Source: Piliocolobus tephrosceles
Lineage: Eukaryota; Chordata; Mammalia; Primates; Cercopithecidae
Length of the DNA stretch: 64,000 nt
Reading direction: 5' to 3'
Assembly: GCF_002776525.5 (NCBI RefSeq)
Contig: NC_045435.1
Coordinates: forward strand, 124,371,353-124,435,352
How positions within the stretch are numbered: position 1 is the first letter of the stretch; each line of letters begins with the position of its first letter. The notes under the pieces are model-generated. The model saw nothing but the letters and a program-made list of their open reading frames with translations. It was not told where the DNA came from and searched no databases. Positions 1 through 11,505 of the stretch are shown piece after piece. The translations under genes were made by a program, and so were the position numbers.

Positions 1-3000
1 ATTGTTCTATTTTTATATGGGGCAAAAAAAAAGTGTGTTCAAGAGCATAGGAGAGTTGAAGTGGAGAAAACACATTTTTAAAGTTGTCTTGTGGGTGTGC
101 ATTTGAAATAATTGGCTCTTCTATGACTGGCAATAGTTATTATTTTAAATTCTTTAACTGTGAACTTTGAGTGTATGTTATTAGAACATGTTTCTTTCTT
201 CATTGGTACATATTAGGAAAAATTGCAAAATTAGGACAAGTTAATAAAGCAAGCAATAAAAAGGAAAACTAAGCATACTTTCTTAAAAACAAAAACAAAA
301 TGTTTAACTTTATTTTGAAGCTTTGAAGAACCCTTTTTTTTTTTTTAATGCTGATGTCATGCAGATAATTTGAGAGAGAATTCTGAAAATACAAGGGAAA
401 TAAGAAGATTAATCAACAACATTAACTTTTCAACACAAGAGGAATAATATCTGTTACAGTTGGAGTATGATGTGGATGAATGTACAGATAAATTTATCCA
501 TTTGTATTTTATTTTCTGATTGTGAAAAAAGAGGAACTAATGCTAGAACTAATGAAAGAGGTAGTAAGAGTAGGAGGGTAAACTACCTGGACATATTAGT
601 TCCCTGGATAATATTAAACATAACTAGAACAGTCTGGAAATAATTAAACAAAGCCAATTAATATTTATGTTGGAGAACCTGAATTTAAAGCAACGTCAAC
701 AAATAATTTATTTTTCCTCATTTCTTCCATTTCAATCTCTCCCATAAGAAAGAACTGTGCTCCATATATCTGGAAAGCAAGAATAAAATAATTTAAAGAT
801 ACACTATTGAGATTTCAGTTAAGTAATATGTTTAATTTTATTATGTTTTATATAATACAAGCTATATGTGTGGCATATGTGTGTGTATGTTAAACTGTAC
901 GTATAAGAAAAAACACTAGACAACAGGTTTTAAAATATACATATTAGAGAAAAATGCTTATGTTTCAAGTACATTAGTTGATAGGCTTAAAAATATTTCT
1001 AATACAAAGCAATTATATTTACTCTATGAAGTGCAGATTAGGAGCATAACTGATCAATAAGAAATTCTGGATTTTTTAAATATATAATCATACTATAATA
1101 GTTTCTTTCTAATAATACAGTTGTTTTTATTGTATGTTTTTCTCATGCTTTAACAATGCATTTTTTATTACCTTTAGCCACTTTTCTATTGAATATGAAA
1201 AGGAAGTGACATTTGTACATCTTCCTGTGTGAAACATACAAGAAAAGATGAAAGCATGCTACTTTTAATTTTTTAGTGTATGTTATTAGTTTTTCTTTAG
1301 ATTTGTGTCAGTTTTATAAGAATATTTTTTTTTAATGTCTGAACCCTTATAAGTTCACAAATGTAACTTGCTACATAGATAGTTGGGAGTTTTGTGTTCT
1401 GAAATAACCTGAAAATAAAGAAATTACATAACAGTATCCTAGGTATCATTCTGTCTCAGAATCTTACATGCTTTTTGGCAAGCTAACTACATTTTTCGCC
1501 GTTTATTTTTATTATAATTAAAATTGAACCACAAATAGCTTTAATAGTAGTATGGGAATATTTTATCATATTTACTAATTATTTAGTAATAAATTTATTG
1601 ACAAACACCAGATTTTTTTAAATAAATAATTTTTAGTAATTCTAAAACTGCATTCCTTAGAAGAGTAGTATGTATGTTTGTGTCTTTCTCCCTTTGATTA
1701 ACAAGGTTAAATATACCAAATAATATCACAGGCCTAATTTTTTTCTAATTTCATGGAAATAGCATAGACATATGTAGTTTGAGCTCAATATTCATTTTTC
1801 CTCTTTTCATTTACAAAGGGAAGAACAAATTATGCTCTGCTTAGTGCTACCTTGCTAGCAAAAACAGTCCCTCTTGCCGGAAAGGCTTAATGTGTAATTG
1901 AGCACTACTCAATGAGATATGAGGGGAAATGATATGTAAAATTTCTCAATCACATCCTTCAGGGGAAGCTTTTTTCTCCTTCCCATCCTAATCACTAGTA
2001 TGAAAAGGGGTGCTAATGGACCAGCCTTGGCCTTGCAGATGAAAATGATGAAGGAAGAAGGCAGAAGGAAACTGTGTACCTGTGTGACCTCTGGTAGTTC
2101 ACGTGTCCTATCCTGTGGGTCACCTATTAGCTTAAACTTTTGCATAATTGAGAAAATGAGGGTTTTCTCTTATTTAAGGCACTATTGTTTGCTGTTTAGT
2201 AAGGCAACCAAATAAATAACCTAGCTAATAAAAAATGTGTACTTTTCAAATATTCAAATATGAGACCTGCAGATGTTGAAATATTGTAATTAATATATTC
2301 CCATTATTGAAGAACACAGTTTGTTAAAAATAAGTGTTTCTTCACTGATAGACTATACAATAGAATAGTAATTCCTCCCTTCACATAACTTGGTATTCAG
2401 ATGCTGTGAAGCTGATTTTTTCTTTAATACCTACAGACATGTTCTCTTAAATATAATCTACCATTTTCTTCTTGTTAACGTAGCAGAAAAATAAAGATTA
2501 TTTCTAAAACAGCCTTTCTGCTTTCCAGTCCAAACCTAGGCCATTCTCTTCATTCACCCTCTACCATATGGCTGTGTTTACCATCAGGTACAGTAGCCAC
2601 AAATTAAACTCAAAGTCTCAGGAAAGCTAGCATTTCAAATCTTTTATCCTGAACACAATATTGTCTTTTTTGGGTCTCTCACCATTCCTCTCTACTTCCT
2701 AGTTTAAGGAAGCTATTTTTACTATGCCCACATGCTAAAAAACACAGCTACTTATTCTCTTCTCCTTCTTCTCCTGGACAGGAACAAAAAAAACACTAAA
2801 ACATTAAGTGGGTTCCTAATAAGTATACCCAGTTTGAGCCTGGTTCTAAAAGAATAAAACTGACCATTTTGAAAGGAGGCAATAGCTAAAATCAGATCTC
2901 AAATTGAACTATCAAATTGATGAGTGAAAACAAAACCAGAACTTATAGACTATTAATCAATAACTTAATTTATTTTGCCTACATATAAGGCATGGAAATA

Positions 3001-3042
3001 TCATATAATTGTCAACTTTGACTCCTAATTAAAAAAAAAAAA
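1..3042. other. AT-rich unique DNA, no gene seen
   Basis: Both strands are broken by frequent stop codons. The longest frames (around 1909-2215) are under 80 codons, overlap each other on opposite strands, and resemble nothing I know. I see no tRNA-like, snRNA-like or recognisable interspersed-repeat sequence, although strongly diverged ancient repeats could be missed by eye. A short A-run at 3031-3044 abuts the next element and belongs to the pre-insertion target. Confidence 0.6.
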
Positions 3043-3050
3043 AACCTGCA

Positions 3051-3183
3051 TTGGGAGTTATACCTGATATAAATGACGAATTGATGGGTGCTGATGAGTT
3101 GATGGGTGTAGCACACCACATGGCACAAGTATACATATGTAACAAACCTGAACGTTATGCACATGTACCCTAGAACTTAAAGT

Positions 3184-3221
<38 letters not shown>
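3051..3221 (+). mobile_element. 5'-truncated L1 3' end with (TAA)n tail
   Basis: Only the last ~135 bp of an L1 3' UTR is present, starting in the 'GGGAGTTATACCTGATATAAATG' region and running through 'CCCTAGAACTTAAAG' into a (TAA)n tail at 3185-3222. The octamer AACCTGCA lies on both sides (3043-3050 and 3222-3229), which fits a short target-site duplication. The 3' UTR is the same subtype as the copies at 5433, 12897, 45420 and 62813, so the insertion is fairly young on the primate scale. It is severely 5' truncated and carries no coding sequence. Confidence 0.85.
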
Positions 3222-3224
<3 letters not shown>

Positions 3225-4028
3225 CTGCAAGATTAAAAGAAACAACAAACTAAATAGGCTTGTTCTAGTGTGTTTATTGTGTTATATTATTTTGTCTGAG
3301 GGAAATTCCAGAAACAATCTCCTGGGTCAGAATTTCCCAAATTCTATTCCCACTTCTGAGACTCCAATAAGTGAGGGGTGAGGTGGTAAGAACAGATGGT
3401 GGAGAAATAACTCACCTTCAGTCATAATTAACTATATTAACTAACATTCATATTTACAGCTTCAATAAATGAGTACTGTCTGCTTTATAATTATACTTTA
3501 TTTGAAGAAAATATTTAATGAACTTTTACTGAATAAAAAACCTTTGTAGGACATTTCAAATACACTGAAATGATGCATTAATTGGTTTAGGTATGATTTT
3601 TCTTTATAATTTGGTAATCAGTCAGGAAAAAATAAAATTAATTAAATTTCTAGTCATTGTTTACATTTTGTTGTCCTCTTTGAGTTCTTTAAATACAAAA
3701 TGCAAAACACTTCTCTCATAGTAGATAAAATATCAGTTTGTTTCCCCTCCCAGCTGAAGCTCCAAGATAGCCAGAACTAAATAAAAGTGACTTTAGAATT
3801 CATAGTCCTTAACACTGTGTTTATAATGCATTAGGTGCTCAATCATTTTTTATGGAGTGACTAAATGAATTAGAGTCATTCACTGTACATAATTCTACAG
3901 TAAGTATTAGAAGTATCTCCAGATATGCACATTTCAGAATTGAACTTCTGTCTGAATTAGAGCTCTGCAAAAATTTAGGGAAGGACAAATATCCACATAA
4001 GGTGTAAAATACAATGAGGAAGTTCTGG

Positions 4029-4051
4029 TAAATAATAATAATAATAATAAT
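4029..4051. repeat. (AAT)n microsatellite
   Basis: Seven or more AAT units in unique sequence, 36 bp upstream of the hairpin at 4087-4137. There is no L1 sequence next to it, so unlike the tract at 3185 it is not an obvious retrotransposon tail. Confidence 0.85.
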
Positions 4052-4086
4052 TTATTAGTATTAGTATTTATAATTATAATTATTGT

Positions 4087-4137
4087 CTTTCTTCCAAAGA
4101 CAATTCCAGAGACCATGGAATTGTCTTTGGAAGAAAG
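4087..4137. repeat. Perfect inverted repeat, 22-bp arms, 7-nt loop
   Basis: Arm 4087-4108 is the exact reverse complement of 4116-4137, with loop GAGACCA at 4109-4115. The arms begin CTTTCTTCC and end in AATTCCA. The sequence is not low complexity, so the match is not a trivial consequence of AT richness. A DNA cruciform or RNA hairpin of 22 bp is possible. The usual origin of such a structure is a fold-back template switch during replication. No flanking transposon ends are visible. Confidence 0.95.
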
Positions 4138-5432
4138 TCTAACGGAGACCTCTTAAAAGATATATGACAATTACCTTTCAGGACAAAATCTTCCAGGAAG
4201 ACGTTCTGACTAGTATCCAACAAATGAAGGAGCTAACCTAGAAATTCTAAGAACCTAGTAAGATGAAACGTTATTGAGTGATATTGAGGAGATTACAGTT
4301 TCTCAACTAAAGTCTTTTGCTGCAAGAAGTCAGTTTTCTATTCCAATAAATGCAATAACAGACTGTATGCCACAGAGAATTAGGAGAAACATCTCTGAAG
4401 CACAATGCATTGCTCAACTAACACATCAGCATATCAATTTAAATCTGATCACTCACAATACACTTTATATATGTCCAATAATTTTATGGTACTTCAGAAA
4501 TTTATCCAATAATTCAGCCCCAAAACACAACAAATTATTTTCAGTTTGCTGTTGTTTTTGTTTGTTTGTTTTATTTCCCCACTTGTCTTTTTTTCATCAC
4601 TTGTTATTACAGGTGTATTTTTGCACTTTTTGAGTTTGAAAGATGTGTAAGACTCCAGCATTGTTCTTGTAAATTAAATCATCAACATGATCATTATATA
4701 AAATATAATATTTTTTGAAAACTAGTTTTTTGGAAAATGAATTGTAGTGACTGTTTTTACTATAAAATTTTACTATACTATGAGTATGTCAGTATTTGTA
4801 CAACTAAATAACTGAAGGTTTTAGCAGAATATAAATGGGTATTATGGATTATGTCACTGAACTTCTCAAATAAGTAGAAGTCATTAACATGCTTTGTGTA
4901 GTTCTAGCCAACTAATGATTTCTGTTTAAAATATAGAACTTTCTAATAATGACCTTGTAGCTAAGCAGATTATATTACTTCTAAAATGGATAAACACAAA
5001 TATTCCTTATGAAATGATATTCTTACATTTGATTATACTGCTTTCTGTTGTCACAAACTTAACAACGACTCTTATAATCTCTGTTTTGCTGTATATGCTA
5101 CAGAATATTAAAAATAATCATGATACTGACTTTTCCATAGACAGAATTAGAATTGTGTAACAAACATGTCAAATTTTGAAACAGATCTTGAGGAAATTTC
5201 TGAATTTAGACTTACTTAATTTCTCTCAGCATCATGTACCCAATTTGTTAAAATGAAATGACAATGCCTTTATCATAGGGCTGTTATGAAAATTACACAC
5301 AAGATGTTGTATTTTTAGCTTGTCACTCTTAGGCCCCTTCCATGAATGATGATGACACTTTACTCGTTGTTGACCTTTATTTCTAAAGAAATAAAGTGAG
5401 CTTATATAAATCTGTATTTAAGAATAAAGTTA

Positions 5433-5829
5433 TGTGTCTGTTGGCTGTATGAATGTCTTCTTTTGAGAAATGTCTGTTCATATCCTTTCCCCACTTTTGG
5501 ATGGGGTTGTTTGTTTTTTTCTTGTATATTTGTTTGAGTTCTTTGTAGATTCTGGAAATTAGCCCTTTGTCAGATGAGTAGATTGCAAAGATTTTCTCCC
5601 ATTCTGTAGGTTGCCTGTTCACTCTGATGGTAGTTTCTTTTGCTGTGCAGAAGCTCTTTAGTTTAATTAGATCCCATTTGTCAATTTTGGCTTTTGTTGC
5701 CGTTGCTTTTGGTGTTTTAGACATGAAGTCCTTGCCCATGCCTATGTCCTGAATGGTACTACCTAGATTTTCTTCTAGGGTTTTTATGGTAATAGGTCTA
5801 ACATTTAAGAAAATGTGGCACATATACAC
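5433..5829 (-). pseudogene. L1 ORF2 fragment, inverted 5' piece
   Basis: Read on the minus strand this is an open piece of L1 ORF2p downstream of the reverse-transcriptase core, beginning at an LNVRP-like motif and continuing through KWDLIKLKSFCTAKE and RQPTEWEKIF to the KEDIHTANRH region. It has no endonuclease or YADD-bearing RT domain and no promoter. It is open only because the insertion is young. The last codons before 5433 run into target sequence. Confidence 0.9.
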
Positions 5830-5974
5830 CAGGGAATACTATGCAGCCATAAAAAAGGATGAGTTTGCGTCCTTTGTAGGGACATGGATACAGCTGGAAA
5901 CCATCATTCTTAGCAAACTATCACAAGAAGAGAAAACCAAACACCGCATGTTCTCACTCATAGGTGGGAACTGA
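5810..5974 (+). pseudogene. L1 ORF2 C-terminal fragment
   Basis: Plus-strand remnant of the last ~54 codons of ORF2 (KMWHIYT...EYYAAIKKDEF...LIGGN) with the natural stop TGA at 5972-5974. It lacks every catalytic domain. The 3' UTR follows directly. Confidence 0.9.
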
Positions 5975-6028
5975 ACAATGAGTTCACTTGGACTCGGGAA
6001 TGGGAACATCACACACGGGGGCCTATCA

Positions 6029-6052
6029 TGGGGAGGGGGGAGGGGGGAGGGA
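6029..6052 (+). promoter_or_regulatory. G-rich tract of the L1 3' UTR (G-quadruplex potential)
   Basis: Four or more runs of G (4 to 6 bases each) are separated by single A residues. This polypurine tract is a known conserved feature of primate L1 3' UTRs. The same tract appears as C-runs on the plus strand near 13603-13620, 45580-45597 and 62970-62988 in the minus-strand copies. Confidence 0.8.
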
Positions 6053-6239
6053 TTGCACTGGGGAGTTATACCTGATATAAATGAGGAATTGATGGGTGCT
6101 GACTGGTTGATGGGTGCAGCACACCAACATGGCACAAATATACATATGTAACAAAACTGCACGTTATGCATATGTACCCTAGAACTTAAAGTATAATAAA
6201 AAATAAATAAAAAAAGAATAAAGTTAGTGTTTTTATTCA

Positions 6240-6790
6240 TGCTATCCAAGAAGAAAGAAAGAGCATTCACCAAATATTTAATGAGACTTGTAATACAGTG
6301 TTCCCTTTACTGGGAATATAATAGGGAATAAGGAGAGCAAGGTGCACCTTCTAAATATGCAATGGCAAATTCAGGTAAATATGATTGTGTAACAGTGAAA
6401 CACAAAGAGGATTTTGATAGAGAGTATTGCCGAAAATGGGGCACATTTTACTTTGGAAAGGATTTCAGCGAGGACACAAAAGAATATATAATTATTTCAG
6501 CTAAAACTAAATTATGAGAAGAAGCTTGTCATGTAAAGATGTAGATGTGGACAAAGGAATAGGCAATTGGAAATCTCACAACATAAGAATGAATTTACTA
6601 TTTTTTAGAATCAGAAAGTAGGTCCATGTGTCTTGATTGCAATAAAGTATATTGTCAACAAGTTGGTGGGGCCACATCACACAGTGCACTGTAGTAAATG
6701 CTGTGGAGTTGGGGTTTAGTCTAAGAGAATGAAAGCAATACTAAGTGGTATTTGCTTATTTTTTCATGGGAGATTGTTGTTATTGTGGAT
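6240..6790 (-). repeat. Probable L2 relic
   Basis: Diverged sequence whose order of motifs matches an L2 3' region read in reverse: 'CATTCACCAAATATTTAATGAG', then 'GGGAATATAATAGGGAATAAG', later 'GGAAAGGATTTCAGCGAGG' and finally 'GTGGAGTTGGGGTTTAGTCTAAGAG'. The match is by eye and weak per site, but the collinear order supports the call. It is not coding. Confidence 0.5.
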
Positions 6791-8035
6791 AAAATGCATT
6801 TTGATGGGGCAAGTGAAACAACAACAACAAAAATCAGTTAGGAGCTTCATTCATAGATCCTGATAAATCAATTTCTAAAGTTAAAATCATTGACAGAAGT
6901 AGACAATTAGAAGATGAAGTACTTTTGTGGTTCATAAGTGTGATATATGACTTTTAATGCTCATGTATGAGATGTGCCTCCCGCAAAGCTTAGGACTTCA
7001 GCACATGGCATAACATGAAAAAAAAAAAAAAAAAAAAAGAAACAAACAAAACCAAAATATATGAATGTAGAAAACAACTTTTATAAACAGGTCAATAGCA
7101 AATACATAATATGCAGAGTTTAAAGGCATTTTAAAAATCAGTGGATTCTTCAGTGAGCAAAATAAGTAATTTATAGGAAAATAAACATAAAATTTATAGA
7201 TGGACTTCTTTTCATCTTTATAGAGATATAGAGAGAATAATTGGGATATTTTTAGACATGTGATTGTAGGAAGACATCCTTGCGGAGAAGATAATTCAAC
7301 TGAAAACTGAACAATTATAAAAAGCCATTAACAAAGTGCTTTCCACAATATTTAACAGATATAGCTAGCTAGATGCCCAGGAAGAGTCAGAAAACAATAA
7401 GAATAGAGGCAAAAATGTCAGAATTCCACTGTGGTCTGAATTATGGAACCCCAGAAAAGAAACTTTAATTCTTGTCTGAACACCATGAAATTGATGTCAT
7501 TTATCAACTACAGTTGTTATGAAGAGGGCTATTAACATAATTGCTGTTATTTTTGCAATAATGCGATGAACTACCAAAACAAGCTGAAATTCAGCAACGT
7601 TCATTCTCTTGGACTATAAATATTTGTTTCTGTCTTGCTGTATATTATATATACAATCTATTTAAAAGTTCATTTAATTTTTTTTAGATTCTCATGTCTT
7701 GTTTAGTTACCATATATTTAAATAAAAATACATATTTTTATGAAGATATCCCATTGGAAAATAAATTAACATAACTGACTTCTGTAACTGTTGTATTTTC
7801 TCTCCAAATGTATAAAGAACCTCTGACAGAGTCCCAGTTTTACATTTCAAAGTCTTTTGCCTTCTATTTATTGTTGTGTTGGGATTCAGTGGAGGATATT
7901 TGGTGGAGAATTGATTCTGAAACTTGCCAAAATATGGATAATATTTTGCTCATTTTCCATTGTGGGTCATCACAGAGAAAAGTTTACATTTTAATAATCT
8001 ATTTACAGGTCTGGCAATAGCTATTTTCTTTTTCT
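6791..8035. other. AT-rich unique DNA with an A-run
   Basis: No gene seen. A run of about 21 A at 7018-7038, followed by AAACAAACAAAACC, could be the tail of an unrecognised diverged retroposon on the plus strand, but no body was recognised upstream. The frame at 7808-8020 resembles no family I know. Confidence 0.5.
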
Positions 8036-8369
8036 TTTTCTTTTTAATTTTAGGTTTTATTTTAGGAACATGTGAAGTTTCTTGTATAGGTAAACTAGTG
8101 TCATGTGGGTTTGTCACACAGATTATTTTATCACCTAAGTGTTAAGCAAGCTCAGTGCCCAATAGTTGTATTTTCTGTTCCTCTCCCTCATCCCACTCTC
8201 CACCCTGAGGTAGACCCCAGTGTCTGTTGTTTCCTTCTTTCTGTTAATGAGTTCTCATCATTTAGCTCCCACTTGTAAGTGACAACATGTGGTATGTGTT
8301 TTACTGTTCCTGTATTAGTTGGCAAAGGATAATGGCCTCCAGCTCCATTTTTGTTTCCCTCTCCAGCAT

Positions 8370-8405
<36 letters not shown>

Positions 8406-8632
8406 TTAGTAATATCCATTCTGACTGGTATGAGATGGTAACTCATTGTGGTTCTAACTTGAATTTCTGTAATGGTCAATGATATTGAGCTTTTTAATTT
8501 TGTTCTTGTGCTCCTTGGCCACAGGTATGTTTTGTTTTGAAAAGTGTTTGTTCACATCCTTTACCCACTTTTCAAGGAGGTTGTTTGCTATTCTCTTGTA
8601 AATTTGTTTAATTTCATTATAAATGCCATGAC
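8036..8632 (-). mobile_element. Old L1 fragment, internally deleted, with T30 tract
   Basis: Left part (about 8036-8350) is an old L1 3' end in reverse ('CAGATTATTTTATCACC', then 'AGCTCCCACTTGTAAGTGA'). The right part (8401-8632) is ORF2 sequence ('CATTCTGACTGGTATGAGATGG', 'TTCACATCCTTTACCCACTTTT'). Several hundred bp of ORF2 expected between them are missing. A run of 30 T (8371-8400) sits at the junction region, probably an expansion of an original short T-rich stretch. The divergence suggests an L1PB/L1MA-age element. Confidence 0.8.
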
Positions 8633-10154
8633 CTAGCAACTGTACCTTTTTTAATTTGAAAACATGCAATAAATTAAGAACCAAAAGCACAGTTGATGAG
8701 TTGTTCTGTGACACTTGCCATCTTTCCTCTCTTCATAGCTATAAGAAAATATTTTGGAAGAAGAGTTTCTGATAAACGCCACTTAGAGAAGCTCTGAGCA
8801 TCCATTATTATAAGTGGTTGACTAAACTTTGATTTAAAGCATCCTATTAAAAATGAAGTTAAGAACTTTATGTAGAACTTTAAAAATGTGTCCCTCACAG
8901 AGCAAGACTGTCTCAAAAAAAGAAATTGTCCCCCAAATCCTGTTGTATGTCAACCTACTATAAAATACATTGTAAATATCTTAACTCAGCAGAAGAACAT
9001 CATTCTAAAATTGATTAAGAATTTAATGTTGAGTGTATCAGTGACACACAAATCATGAGGCAAGATGGTTTAAATATGTTACAAATAATATTAAATAATC
9101 ACATCCTCTGAGTTTAAATTCTTTATCACCCTATGCGTACTGCCACTCAACACTTGACTTCAGGGTCATAATCCTTAGTGAACCCATCTAACATCCACCT
9201 AAAGTAAAGGTTTAGAGCCACTCTTCTATGTTTCACAAATAGCCTCAGGGCTTCATGAATAAATAGAGACAGGCTAGCTCCTTTTTGCTCTATAGCCTTA
9301 AGTAGTTCTGACCACAGCCAGAAAGAAATAGCTGCATGCAGCCTGATCTTTATTTAACATCTTGACCTTTGGCAAGGTATTTTTAAAATATGTTACTAAT
9401 ATGTACTTCTTGGTTGTTTTACTAATATTTGAAAGTCGCAAGATTATATATAACATATTTTTTGGCTCCTCTCTGTAACACATTTAATTTTTTAAAAATC
9501 TTGAGTCAAAGCATTGAAGCTAGCTATGAATTCCTATACTCAACCAGAGTTAGCTAAATGTTCCATTTCTATAAAAATTATTCTAACTTTTAACACATTT
9601 TCTCAATATGAATCTTCTATGATCTCAAGTGATGACATTAACATGTCATCCTAAGTTAAACAGTGACTGTATGACATAAACTGCTCAATTTCCCAACCCT
9701 ATATGTGAAAATGTTCCTAAAATAATATGCATTAGTGCCTGTTTCCTGACGTTGTCAGATGAAGAACAATACTTTCTTCCCTACCAAGGCTAACACAACA
9801 TCCCTGTATACTCATAGTGCTATTTGTTTTGCATTCTCAGGAAAAGTTATCTAATAGTTACTCTCTATCATGAACAGTTTTCTCTCCAGTGAATCATTCT
9901 AATTCATCTATAATTCCATAGGCAATTTTCCTTCTAAATTAATAATAGTTTTTAGAAATTTTTTGTAGTATTAAAGAGCTACCCTCTATTTTATTATTTT
10001 AATAATAATAAAATGTAACAAAAATTATAATGACCACGAAGTAATCATCCTAGACCTGTATTCCTTCTCTCGTTTTATATATTTTAGATAGTCATATTTC
10101 TTCCAAAATTGCACTTGCTACCAGTGTTTTTTAATTGCTAAAAATTTATTTTTG
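8633..10154. other. AT-rich unique DNA
   Basis: No gene seen. A short stretch at about 8897-8928 ('AGAGCAAGACTGTCTC' plus A-rich) looks like the extreme 3' end of an Alu, but only ~30 bp is present, too little to call. The remainder has no recognisable element; frames at 8674-8916 and 9298-9483 are short and featureless. Confidence 0.5.
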
Positions 10155-10893
10155 CTGTGCTGCAGTGGGTTCAACCCAGTTACAACTCCCAGCAGCTTTG
10201 TTTACACTGTGAGGGGAAAACCGTCTACTCAGACTAAGTAATGGTGGATGCCCCTCCCCACACCAAGCTCCAGTGTCCCAGTTAGACTTCACACTGCTGT
10301 GCTGGCAGCAAGAATTTCAAGCCAGTGGATCTTAGCTTGTTGGGCTACATAGAGTTAGGATCCACTGAGCTAGACCACTTGGTTCCCTGACTTCAGGCCC
10401 TTTCCAGGGGAGTGAATGGTTCTGTCTCACTGACATTCCAAGTGCCACTGAGGTATGGAAAAAACAAACAAACAAAGAAACAAAAAAACAAAAAACTCCC
10501 ACAGCTTTATCAGTGTCTGCAAAATGGCTGCCCAGTTTTGTTCTTGAAACCCAGAGCCCTGGTCGTGTAGGCACCCAAAGTAATCTCCTCTTCTGAGAGT
10601 TGCAACGACTGTGAGAAAAGTGTAGCATCTGGGCCAGAATGCATGATACTTATGGCACAGTCCCTCACAGCTTCACTTGACTAGCAGAGGGAAGTCCCTG
10701 ATCCTTTAGGCTTCCGGGATGAGATGACACCCCATCCTGCTTCAGCTCGCCTTCCCTGAGCTGCACCTACTGTCTAACCAGTCCCAATGGGATGAGCCGG
10801 GTGCCTCAGTTGGAAATCCAGAAATCACCCACCTTCTGCAGTGATCTTACTGAGAACTGCAGACCAGAGCTCTTCCTATTCGGCCATCTTGCC
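10155..10893 (-). promoter_or_regulatory. Inverted L1 5' UTR (former promoter region)
   Basis: This is the internal promoter region of the old L1, separated from its ORFs and facing left. The 5' terminal segment at 10861-10893 retains the conserved L1 start (a YY1-site-like GCGGCCAT/CAAGATGG motif in the usual position just inside the 5' end). An A-rich (AAAC)n-like expansion at 10455-10496 is internal. Whether it still drives transcription toward lower coordinates cannot be told from sequence. Confidence 0.75.
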
Positions 10894-11505
10894 AGTCAGC
10901 TGCTGTAGCCAAGCAACCTCTCTAGATTCCTCCTTTTAGGACAGGGAATGTCTGAAAGAAAGGCAGCAGCCCCAGGCAGAGGCTTATAGATAAAACTCAT
11001 CTCCTTGGGACAGAGCACCTGAGGGAAGGAGTGGCTGTGTGTGCAGCTTCAGCAGACTTAAACGTTTCTGCCTCTCAGCTCTGAGAGCAACAGATCTCCC
11101 AGGACAGCACTGGAGCTCTGCTAAGGGAGAGTCTGCCTCCTCAGATCACTGACCCCTGTACCTCCTGATTGGGGGGACAACCCCCAGCAGGAATTGACAG
11201 ACTTCTCATACAGCAGAGATCTGGCTAGCTTCTGGCAAGTGGCCCTCTGGCATGAAGCTTCCAGAGGAAGAGACAGGCAGCAATCTTACTGTTCTGCAGC
11301 CTCCACTGGTGATACCCAGGCAAAGAGGATCTGGAGTGGATCTCCAGCAAACTCCTGCAGACATTCAGCAGAAGGGCCTGACTGTTAGAAGGAAAACTAA
11401 CAAACAGAAACCAATAGCATCAGCATCAACAAAAAGGACGTCCACACAAAAATCCCATTCCAAAGTCACCAGCATCAAAGACCAAAGGTAGATAAATCCA
11501 CAAAG

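Larger units (their letters stand above)
3230..5419. other. Mostly unique AT-rich DNA
   Basis: No gene is evident. The stretch at about 3770-3880 ends in 'TTAGGTGCTCAATCATTTTTTATGG...', resembling the 3' end of L2/MIR elements ('TAGGTGCTCAATAAATG') in plus orientation; this is a weak call. It also contains the AAT microsatellite and the hairpin listed separately. The open frame near 4274-4633 has no recognisable domain, low-complexity hydrophobic content at its end and no conserved-looking start, so I do not call it a gene. Confidence 0.5.
5420..6226 (+). mobile_element. Twin-primed (5'-inverted) young L1 with 13-bp TSD
   Basis: The left segment (5433-5809) is L1 ORF2 in minus orientation. 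The right segment (about 5810-6213) is the ORF2 C-terminal end plus 3' UTR in plus orientation, ending in an A-rich tail. AAGAATAAAGTTA occurs at 5420-5432 and 6214-6226 as the target-site duplication. The junction is TTAAG (5805-5809), five bases shared by both L1 segments; compare uninverted sequence at 63967-63975 and 45951-45960 in this window. The ORF2 region between the two segments is missing, a common loss at inversion joints. The 3' UTR subtype and near-perfect TSD indicate a young insertion. Confidence 0.95.

Noticed and set aside
4274..4633. 119-codon frame in unique DNA
   Set aside because: No known domain, biased hydrophobic end, no splice or promoter context, and AT-driven composition. 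Chance frames of this size are expected in 64 kb.
7018..7038. A21 run as a retroposon tail
   Set aside because: No recognisable L1, Alu or mRNA body precedes it and no target duplication was found.
8897..8928. Alu 3' end fragment
   Set aside because: Only ~30 bp resembles Alu ('AGAGCAAGACTGTCTC' and A-rich), with no further Alu body. A chance or very old remnant cannot be separated by eye.
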